The notes under the pieces: generated by a model | What the model saw: the letters and a program-made list of their open reading frames with translations, nothing else | Told to the model about the DNA's origin: nothing | The model's database searches: none | Origin: Clarireedia homoeocarpa | Taxonomy: Eukaryota; Ascomycota; Leotiomycetes; Helotiales; Rutstroemiaceae | Direction of reading: 5' to 3' | Assembly (NCBI GenBank): GCA_001465935.1 | Contig: LNKV01000047.1 | Location: 1-64,000, forward strand | Length of the DNA: 64,000 nt | Made by a program: the position numbers and the translations under genes | Part shown: one piece after another, positions 55,763 through 64,000 of the stretch | How positions within the stretch are numbered: the stretch's first letter is position 1 | Layout: each line of letters starts with the position of its first letter

Positions 55763-57357
55763 ATGGGAGAAATGGATAAGAAGCTGGGAGAAGTCTCCCT
55801 GAACGAGTCACCCCTATATCAACGTTCTCCCTTCGGCAAGGAAATGAAAGCCAAGCATTTCCTTTTTGCGGACAACTGGAGGAATTTAAATCACGGTATA
55901 TACACCACTCGCTGTGTATCTGTCTCAAACTTCTAATCAACACCGCGCCAGGATCTTTCGGGACTATACCCCGTGCTATTCGTGACAAGCAAAGAAGGTA
56001 TCAGGAAGAATGCGAAAGCACTCCGGATCTTTTCATCCGCTACACATTTCCTCGATTACTTGATGAGTCAAGGGAAGCTGTAGCAAAGTTGCTCAATGCT
56101 CCTAAGGATACCGTGGTCTTTGTACCAAATGCTACCACGGGCGTTAATACCGTTCTCCGAAACTTGGTCTGGAACGAGGATGGAAAAGATGAAGTGCTTT
56201 ATTTCTCTACCATTTACGGTGCTTGTGGCTTGACAGTACGTGATTTCAGAAGACACTAACTTCCCTTTTCAGCTGAAAATTTCTGTCCTTTGTTCTACAA
56301 GAAACACAATCGAGAAATCTGACCACAAGCCCTTTTAGGTTGACTACGTATCCGAAGCTAATCATGGCCGCATGGTTGGAAGGAAAATCCCCATCTCATA
56401 CCCTATAGAGGATACGAATCTCGTTGAAGCTTTTGAGAAGGGCATTGCAGCCTCAAGAGCCGAAGGCAAACGCCCTCGTGTAGCGATATTCGACATAATC
56501 ACATCAGTGCCAGGCCTACGGGTTCCCTTCGAAAGTCTCGTGTCTATCTGTCGTAAAGAAAATATATATTCTCTCATTGATGGCGCTCACTGCGTTGGAC
56601 ATATACCAATAGATCTTTCAGCGCTGGATCCGGACTTCTTCGTGAGCAATTGTCACAAATGGCTTCATGTACCGCGTGGTTGTGCTGTATTCTACGTTCC
56701 CGAAAAACACCAGGATTTGATGAGATCATCCTTACCAACATCACATGGCTTCGTTGCCAAAGGTACGGGTTTTGTAAATCCATTACCCCCGAGCACAAAG
56801 AGTGCCTTCGTGAACCAATTTGAGTTTGTCGGTACGATTGATAACACTAACTACCTTTGTGTTGCGGAAGCTATCAAGTGGCGTCAAGAAGTTTGTGGTG
56901 GTGAGAAGGCGATCACAGACTATTGCAAAAACTTAAGCAGGGAAGGAGGTGCGCTTGTTGCCAAAATGCTTGGAACAGAGGTTTTGGATAACAGCACAAA
57001 CACCTTAACCGATTGCTGTCTCATCAACGTTTTGTTGCCAATCACAATTGGTGAGGAGAAGGTCGAGGGCATGGTTAATGTCTCGGAGAGCAACAAAATG
57101 AAGGCGTATCTATGGATGCTCGATACACTAATGAAGGATTACAATACATGGCTTCTCATAGCATACCTGGATGGCAAATGGTGGACGCGGCTCAGGTGTG
57201 TAAATTTTCTAATTTTGAAGATGTGCAAAGCTAACTTTCGTCTACCTCTAGTGGCCAAGTCTACCTCGATATGGAAGACTTCGAATGGGCTGGACGAACA
57301 CTCAAGGAACTCTGTATGAGAGTTGGGAACGGAGAATACCTTCGTTCTGGAGAATAA
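55763..57357 (+). CDS. Class-V PLP aminotransferase-fold enzyme, Egt2/isopenicillin-N-epimerase-like, 4 exons
   Basis: A 459-aa PLP enzyme; exons 55763-55895, 55952-56235, 56339-57195 and 57252-57357 are in phase. The N-terminal block reads [17 protein letters not shown], then [17 protein letters not shown] and [17 protein letters not shown]. Next come [20 protein letters not shown] (Asp to the PLP ring nitrogen) and [19 protein letters not shown], where Lys carries the PLP, with LPTSHGF after it. This is the family that holds fungal Egt2 (hercynylcysteine sulfoxide lyase of ergothioneine synthesis) and relatives of isopenicillin N epimerase; which one it is cannot be decided from motifs. A Met seven codons upstream (55742) could also start it. 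The gene points toward sidA, 2.1 kb on and convergent. Confidence 0.85.
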
Positions 57358-58334
57358 GCACGGTGATGTAGAACTTGGCTGGGCAGTTGGCGTGGTGAAA
57401 CACTCGACAAGATCTTGGCTTGATAGGACTAGGAGAAAATATCGCCTCGCATATATTTACCTCGTATTTTTGTTCCACTACTATATTTCTTATCAATTTG
57501 AGATCTGATCTATAGAGATTTGACCTAATTGCGATGATATGTACTGTCATGCATGTTGATCTCATATCACATAGTTTATTGAGAGAGCCTGGTTTAGTGC
57601 CAAACGGCAGATAAGTTGTCTATCTAATTATCTCTACTTGCTGCTCCCATCTTCTGGTGCAAGTTCACGTACAATCTATATAATCGTTTGCCGTCCGGGG
57701 AAACTCTCATATCTTTTATTCTTTTTTCATCTTAGTTGAAAAGGCAAAGACGGATCGCATCCGTGCCTGAATGTCAATCAGACTAACTCATACCCTCCGT
57801 TACGGGCGGATGATTTTATATGGATGGTACTAAAAACGCCATCGATGCCAAAGTCCGGTGCAAGAGCTCGGAGCTCGCGTGACAGTCTACCAATACCTGT
57901 CTTTGACATTCTATTTGAAACATAGTGCATTTTAGTATTTGCCGTCCGTTTACAACCTGCTTATTTGTAACACTCTAACTAGCGGGCCTACCCTCAACTC
58001 AAAAGCTTCGTATTTACTGCTAAGAATGGCTCGTAAACAATCATCGCGTACATTTTCTATCTGGGAATGTGTTTCTCAACCTTATAGTTTCAGTTGCAAG
58101 TGCACACGGTCAGGTCTTTGGTTGGTTGAGATCTGGTGTACGGAAGTAGCAGTTGATACATTAAGTGCGCCAACCGTCCTCAACATTCGTTTCTTTTCTG
58201 GTTCTTCCGTTCGTATTGATCACTGAAAGTGGTATTTTATCCACTTCCAGCCTTTGACGTCGAGTTTGACCCAGTGATCATTCTTCATATAAATTCTTTC
58301 ATCGGAGCGTCGTTTAAATTACCCTGACCACATT
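57358..58334. other. Gene-free region
   Basis: No gene was supported. A 95-codon frame at 57939-58226 carries no motif. A CGATGATTTT-like word and other AT-rich sequence give no sign of structure. Confidence 0.5.
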
Positions 58335-58975
58335 ATGTCAAGTTTTGCAATGGTTGATAATAGACCTCTTCCAAACGGGTCAGAGCCAACAGATAGTCAG
58401 GATGGATGGTTACCAAAATTACGAAGAATGAGAAAGGGTTTGCTAAGTCGACAACCTTCGTTGAAGACTTCGACGAGATTAGACACTGAACAGCGCACCT
58501 ACTCCAATGAAATCTGTCTGCCAGCATCCTGGCACTCAAGATGGCACATGCGCACCACCTTCTCACTTCAATGGGGGCAGATACATCGATCCTCAAGTTA
58601 TGGGTAATACTCATGCCGGCGTAAGAGCTGCTTCGGGTTCTCAACCTCCAGTCAGCCGTTCAACATCAATCCGATGAACACTCTCACGTACATTTTCCCG
58701 CAAAGGAAAGAGATCCAACTCGCCACAACCTAACGATACGATAATGACTGGAACTACTTCTACCCCTCATGAAGGTCCAGGAAGATCAAACTCTATCATG
58801 CGACGGTTTTCTCGTCGTGGCAGGAATCCGGATAGTAAACGTCCGCCACGAACAGCAGATAACCCCAATTTCGTTAAAAAGATGACGTCTAATTCTTCAC
58901 TACGATCAAGCTACAATGCGACATCTACTACTGTTGAAAGCAAACACCCGCCACGAACGGCGGATAACCCCAATT

Positions 58976-59014
<39 letters not shown>

Positions 59015-59260
59015 TCAAACTCATCCCTTCGATCAAGCTACAATGCCACATCTCCTACTTTCTCTTCGGCTTTGACAGCGGTTGAAACAAATCAATCATC
59101 CCAGGCGGCGATGCTTACGGATAAAGCGACTGAGGCGGGTTTGGACTCACCAGGACCACACCCTGTTTTGTCGGTACCGGAGACTGTAACTTACCTTACG
59201 GAAGAGGGTAGGTTTCCGGTATCGATTTATTCTCGACGTGTATACAGTACTGGAATATAA
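58335..59260 (+). pseudogene. Broken Ser/Pro/Arg-rich hypothetical gene with a poly-A interruption
   Basis: The reading begins MSSFAMVDNRPLPNGSE and continues WLPKLRRMRKGLLSRQPS. It then shifts frame (about 58490-58520) to APPSHFNGGRYIDPQVMG and SGSQPPVSRSTSIR, meets a TGA at about 58675, and goes on as TLSRTFSRKGKRSNSPQ and MRRFSRRGRNPDSKRPPRTADNPNF. A tandem repeat of about 110 bp follows: copy 1 has RPPRTADNPNFVKKM then SNSSLRSSYNATS; copy 2 has HPPRTADNPNF and then 30 A residues. After the A tract the repeat resumes in another frame as LSNSSLRSSYNATSPT and continues to SRRVYSTGI at 59260. An intron could explain one break but not all. I do not recognise the family. Confidence 0.5.
58980..59010 (+). 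repeat. A31 homopolymer in coding sequence
   Basis: One A completes an ATA codon and thirty more follow as ten AAA codons. The downstream homologous reading frame is reached only if the tract gains one A or loses two. Confidence 0.9.
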
Positions 59261-59502
59261 CGATAACGATATAGATTTATAATCATTTGTGATCTTCGAA
59301 CTAAGTTAAGGTAAAACCTATTTATTCACAAACCCGGGGGAAGGGGGGGGAGAACAAAACTTCATCTGGTGATCCGAACTCCTGATTCCTTTTTGTCTCT
59401 TCTCTTCTCTTCTCGAATACTATATATACTACTGATGGGATCTCAATGGAACGAACCAAGGAGAAAAGAGGAAATATGAATATTGATAGAGAAGGAAAGT
59501 AA

Positions 59503-61203
59503 TTAGCGACTAAACTCCTCAGCAAACATACTCTCTACTAACTCGCCGCCTCGGATGGATAGAACTGATAGGAGAGTATCTGATAACTGTGGGGTTTTTA
59601 ATTAGCATTGTCATTCCTAAACCGATATGAAGAAGAAAGAAGAAAAATAAATAAGAGCAGAAGAAAATAAAACTCACCCCATGCGTCCCCTCATTACACC
59701 CCTGCAACCAAATCCCCGCCCTCTTGTCTACCGCCCCCTTCCTCAACAACACTCTATAATCCCTCCCGACCCTCCACCCTTCGCCCTGCCCCTCCTCCTT
59801 CAGCCCTTCACACCCCTCCAACATCCTTACATGCGCATCCTGCCTATACCCCGTCGCGGCAAAAACGTAATCCACATCCAGTAGCTCCTCTACTCCATCT
59901 TTGCCATCCGCGAGTTTCTCCGAGCAAGAATTCTTCACCACCAGCTCTAGCCCATCTTGTGATGGTGCAGCAGACGTCACGATCCTGTTCACAAGGATCT
60001 CCGCACGGGGAGAGGAAGACGAGGCTTCGCAGCGAATGCGTTGCATGTAGAGTTTTTCGTAGAGGTGCTCGAGCAGAGAAAGCCGTACGACGCCGTAGTT
60101 GGTTGCGCGGTCGGCTTTGATGGCGGAGGCGCGCAGGGCGGCGGGGGAGTTGAAAATGGTGTCGGTGCGTTCGGGGTCAAAGATTTCGTTTACGCTTTTA
60201 GGAGGTCGTTAGCTATTTTCTACATGACCGGAGATGGGAGAGGTGGGGATACATTGTCATTATATGGGGAGGGAAATGGAAGAATAGGAAGGAAGGGGAC
60301 ATACAAAGGACTATCATCACTCGGTCTCAGACTACTTCCCTTAACCAGCAACTTCACCTCCGCATCATCAAACCGTTCCCACAGATCATTAAAAATCTCC
60401 GCCGCACTCTGTCCGCTCCCAATGACCGCAAAGCGCAATTTCTTCCCCGAAACTTTCTGTTCCGCGGCAATTTTCGTGATAGCGTTCGCGTACTGCGATG
60501 AGTGCGAGACGCGGGGAACATTTTGCAAAGACGCCGGAACAGACGGCTGACCACCTACAGCAACCACCACATGACGAGCCGCATACGTGACTTCCTCACC
60601 CGAAGACGCATCACTAGCTAGGACCTCGAACGCGCCGATTTTCCCACCCTGGCTGTCTGGGACGACGGAGCGAACTTCGCTGCCATAGCGCACACAGCCG
60701 TCTTTTTCGAAATGGCTAGCGCACCAGCGGAGGTAGTCTTCGTATTCCATACGGCTGGGCAGGAAAGTGGAGAGATTGATAAAAGTGTTCAGACGGTTCT
60801 TGCTGTGCAGGTAGTTGATGAAGGTGAATTTCGAGCGGGGGTTTCGCGGCGTGGCGAGATCTTTTAAGAATGAGATTTGCATTTTAGCGGAGGGCAGCTG
60901 CATCCCGCTGTGCCAGGCGAACTGGGGTTGTTTTTCGAGGAAGAGAACTCGTGGTGCGGGGTGGTTTGGGGGGGTCAGGTCGTGCAGGGCAATGGCTATA
61001 GCGAGGGACGCGGGGCCAAATCCGATGCAGATGAGATCGAGGGGCTGGGTGGATATTGGTTGGGAGAGAGCGGTACGAGAGTTGACTTGGCTGGAGGGGG
61101 AGAGGGAGAGATTGGACATCTTGAGGGTGGAGAGAACGGTTTCTCCGTTGATGGTTGTAGGGTGCATGACTTCCGGAGAAGTACTAATAGCTGATGGTGC
61201 CAT
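59503..61203 (-). CDS. sidA: L-ornithine N5-monooxygenase (siderophore biosynthesis), 3 exons
   Basis: This FAD/NADPH enzyme hydroxylates ornithine at N5, the committed step of hydroxamate siderophore synthesis. The protein is 499 aa. Exons are 61203-60305, 60194-59678 and 59586-59503. FAD motif: DLICIGFGPASLAIAIAL, followed by FAWHSGMQLPSAKMQISFLK. NADPH motif: RFAVIGSGQSAAEIFNDL. The exon 1/2 join gives DDSPFVNEIFDPE, the second exon has ATNYGVVRLSLLEHLY and the C-terminal flavin motif YVFAATGYRQDAH, and the last join gives EGTHG/LSDTLLSVLSIRGGELV. The length matches Aspergillus SidA. A TATA-like TTATTTATATC lies about 45 bp upstream of the start. Iron-GATA sites occur 1.7-1.9 kb upstream. 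No siderophore peptide synthetase lies within the window. Confidence 0.95.
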
Positions 61204-61245
61204 TTTTGCTGAAATCTTCGTCGTCGACTCCCAATTTCTCGATAT

Positions 61246-61256
61246 GATATAAATAA
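61246..61256 (-). promoter_or_regulatory. TATA-like element of sidA
   Basis: Reading left, TTATTTATATC lies about 45 bp before the sidA start codon. It is the only strong TATA-like word in the near promoter. No transcription start was mapped. Confidence 0.4.
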
Positions 61257-62903
61257 CGTGATCAGACTTCTAATCCAGCGATTTATGAATGCAATTGAAA
61301 GTTCGCAGATTTTGAGGTTGACTATACTCTTTGTCTCGTCTTAAGAATTTCGATAGAGATTTAATCTCGTCCAAAATTCCCGCAACACTTGGGAATGATA
61401 AAATTCCCAGAAAACCAAGAAAATCTCGTCCTTTCTTTCAAGCCCTTTCGCTACCACGGAATTTGGTACTCTTTCCAAGTATTCCCAAGTACAGGTACAT
61501 CCCACAGCAAACTTGCTTTGAAATGCTCGCACTCTGATTGGAAACTTAAAATCGCCTTTTGTGCAGCCCAAGTCACGTTTTCCGTGGACAAACTTGGAAA
61601 TGAGATAAGGCGGCGCAGATGATAATGCAATGTGTTGTGCAATTACAAATTTCGGTGATTAAATCAGGGCGTTTTGGTGATGTTTTGCTGGAACTTTTTA
61701 TGTCGTTTGCGTCATGTACTTGGTTGTGTGCGGGAATGAACTAGGGATGATGGTTTGACCCTGGGAAGAGAAAAGAAGCGACGAAAAAAAGGGTCTAGAT
61801 AAAGCGGACGATGGATGAATAGATGAAGAAAAGTTCGTTTAGGTGTGGGAGTTTTGTTGGATTTCGTAATTGAGATTGAGGATTTTGGTATCTAAATGAC
61901 GATATAGTTGTCCTGGGTGATTTGTATGAGGCGGATTGGGATATGTTGCGGTGCCATACAGTGTAGAAGTTACGAGTAGGAGTAGGAAGGACTATTCGTG
62001 ATATGACTCCAGGACAGGGAGCCGAGTCGTCGACGTCGATGATGGAAATGTCCTGTACGCCAAAGACTAAGTGAGGTAGGTAACACCAACCGTTGGAGTG
62101 TGGGGGATATTATAGACTTTCCACCATTTGCGCAACAAAACTTGTCAAGGTAGAATTGTGTAATAGAATGGATCTGGTCGGCATGGGGTCGTCGGGTTCA
62201 TATGTACAACAAGTATATTCGCACTATTTTATATCATTGGTTGAGGTTTAGTAGGAGGTTTACTAGGAGGTTTACTAGGTGCTATATTTTCTTTTGGGGA
62301 ACTCTTCAGCGCTCATTTTAACGGGGCCAAGCAGAAGACAGAGATCGTCCCTGGGATGAGGTTAAATGAATGCTAACTAGTTGGGTAGTTGTAGGGATGA
62401 CGAATGGTAGATGCGGGAAGAGCTCGACTGGAGATACCTGGCATTGTGTGGCATGGACGGAATAGGGGGAATGGGATGAGATTAGATGGGATGAGATGAT
62501 TATGATCCGAGCTTGAGTCGGGAGCTTGATTTGTCCAAAGTAGCTTGCTGTCCGAAAAGTGTTCCTTTTTGCTCGAATCAAGCACTAATTCTAAGCTTTT
62601 GGATGTCGGAATCTAGAGCAAAGAGTACAATGCAGTATCTGTATAAATCGTGAATTGATATCCAGTCAAGGCAGCTTGAGTCAGAGAGCGAGCCGGGACT
62701 TTCTGGTGATACCTGTAGACACCGCTTCGTATATATTATCAATGACGACGACGCCCTTACCGAGCGTCCACCATGACATGTGAAAAGACCTTCATGCAGC
62801 GATGACAGTCAATTGCAGCCGCCAATGAAGGACATACATACTATAGATCCTGTTCCCTTTCCTCATTGACCTGTCAGCATTCCACACTCAATGCCAAGAC
62901 AAA

Positions 62904-62912
62904 TTATCAGAT
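62904..62912 (-). promoter_or_regulatory. Iron GATA-factor site ATCTGATAA (first of three)
   Basis: TTATCAGAT on the plus strand is an exact match to ATCWGATAA, the consensus bound by the iron-repression GATA factors of the SreA/Urbs1/Sfu1 family. It is about 1.7 kb upstream of sidA. Confidence 0.55.
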
Positions 62913-63017
62913 CCGTCTTCTCGTCCTTTTTCCAGCTTCCTCCGCATTTATCCGCTGCTTTTCCCGCACAATTGCCGGAAACCCCTTGATATCCCGACAT
63001 CGGCCGCGTCATTCCTG

Positions 63018-63026
63018 TTATCAGAT
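63018..63026 (-). promoter_or_regulatory. Iron GATA-factor site ATCTGATAA (second of three)
   Basis: A second exact match (TTATCAGAT on plus), 114 bp from the first, and followed by the same CC dinucleotide (TTATCAGATCC) as the first. Confidence 0.55.
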
Positions 63027-63090
63027 CCAAAAAATGGTAGGAAGCATCTTTTCACGTTGCAGATTCAGTCGTTGCCAAGAGCGAAAATTT

Positions 63091-63099
63091 TTATCTGAT
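63091..63099 (-). promoter_or_regulatory. Iron GATA-factor site ATCAGATAA (third of three)
   Basis: A third exact match (TTATCTGAT on plus), 73 bp from the second. A further GATAA word lies on the plus strand eight bases on (AAAAGATAATCG). Confidence 0.55.
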
Positions 63100-64000
63100 G
63101 GAAAAGATAATCGTAATCCTGGTCGAAATAGAGATTAGATGCGGATTATATAGTCATGGTGCAGATCTGCTAAGTTATGTTAGGAAAGTGGGAATGAGCC
63201 GTGGACTGAGGGTTCCTGGCTCTTCACCCCTTAGACGGAGAAAAGTAGAGAAAATATGCAGCACACGAGGCGGCTTGGTCGGCGTATTTCGTAATGACGG
63301 AGGATATGATGGAGATAGTGGGGTCACCACGTAAGAGGGATATGTAAAATTGTGGGCGTTTGTATGCACGGGTTGGGTGACTGGGTGTTTGTAAACCCAC
63401 TTGTTTCGAAGTTCGTAGACTGCTCCCGTATGCTGAAGGAAGTCGGATGGGGAAAGACACATCCATATCGTACAGTAGTTCGCTCTTCGGTGAGCCCAAC
63501 TGTGATCGGTCGTACGAGCATCGGTGGAATATGATCATATCTTGCCTAACCCTTAAATGGAGACTAATTAGACATACGATTTCGACATGTATGATTCAAA
63601 TTCCGTCTCCCATTAATCCGGGCAAACTGATATAGAGTTTACTGCTTTTTACATCTTGTAGTTAAGTCGTTGGGATATAGAAATAAGGGTCCATAGTCCT
63701 TGTGTTTGCCTGGTGAACCTTGTAACACTGACTAATATTAAGGACTAGAGGATCAACCGCAATACATGGCGGACGATATTGTTTGCTTTCCACAACGGCT
63801 CGAAGGCGGTTCACTCACGTCACTCTCTGCCCAAGTCTCTATGTCAATAGATGGCTAGTTAGATTAACGAGACGAAGAAGACATAGGTATACAGAGCCTC
63901 TGGGAGTTTCGCAAAACCTTCAACTGCAGGCGCTTCGGGGACCGACAGTCTAGAGCGTTTGTTAAAACCCCCAGAACACGTCCAGTAGTAGGCTTGGTAT

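Larger units (their letters stand above)
61204..64000. other. Gene-free region upstream of sidA, 2.8 kb, to window edge
   Basis: No coding sequence was supported on either strand; all frames are short and overlap. CCAAT words lie near 61230 and 62824 and ATTGG near 61537 and 62236, possible CCAAT-complex sites. AGGAGGTTTACT is directly repeated at about 62251-62276. GATA-type words are scattered through 61390-63110, with three longer matches listed separately. A divergent gene may start beyond 64000. Confidence 0.5.

Noticed and set aside
59578..59586. A further ATCTGATAA match
   Set aside because: It falls on the first codons of sidA exon 3 (the Leu-Ser-Asp codons), which the protein family fixes, so it needs no regulatory explanation.

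Overview
The window looks like nuclear DNA of a filamentous ascomycete (Pezizomycotina; Leotiomycetes is my best guess, not proven). The reasons are short GT..AG introns of about 45-70 nt in most genes, a HET-domain gene, a canonical SidA siderophore hydroxylase, a GYF-domain and a TTC27/Emw1-type gene of fungal form, a degraded Ty3/gypsy element, MITE-like repeats, and several dead genes. There are no bacterial-style operons. Coding regions were rebuilt by hand by joining reading frames at GT/AG sites, so exon edges are inferences from frame, splice motifs and family motifs.

Left part (1-14.7 kb), mosaic and repeat-rich: a decayed Ty3/gypsy pol remnant (1-1.5 kb); a short-chain dehydrogenase with a MITE-like element directly behind its stop codon; an NAD-dependent sugar-epimerase-type gene; a dead AAA-ATPase and a STAND-like fragment; a GNAT acetyltransferase; a LYR-motif (Cup1-like) protein; an unrecognised basic protein; then about 3 kb without a gene that holds dense palindromes and a possible LTR edge.

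Middle (14.7-31 kb): a salicylate-hydroxylase-type FAD monooxygenase; a second copy of the MITE-like family with an internal hairpin; pyrroline-5-carboxylate reductase and proline dehydrogenase in tandem (the last step of proline synthesis beside the first step of its breakdown); a frame-broken NTF2/SnoaL-like gene; a HET-domain gene whose first junction is out of phase; a dead MFS transporter; a zinc alcohol dehydrogenase; and an HSL-type esterase.

Right part (31-64 kb), gene-dense and mostly housekeeping: an eIF2-alpha-kinase-type protein kinase; a HerA/VirB4-like P-loop ATPase; a charged nuclear-type protein; a Pro/Gln- and His-rich glycine-zipper protein; an unresolved gene at 42 kb; a 1,478-aa GYF protein; a TTC27/Emw1 TPR protein; an ASC-1/TRIP4-type zinc-finger protein; a class-V PLP enzyme resembling fungal Egt2; a dead Ser-rich gene broken at a 30-nt poly-A; and sidA. 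Three exact matches to the iron GATA-factor site ATCWGATAA lie within 200 bp in the gene-free stretch upstream of sidA, which suggests iron control of sidA or of a divergent gene beyond the right edge.

The main leads are the iron-GATA cluster, the tandem proline-cycle genes, the two-copy MITE family, the eukaryotic HerA-like ATPase, the poly-A frame switch, and an alternation of C-rich and G-rich coding blocks seen in several unrelated genes.
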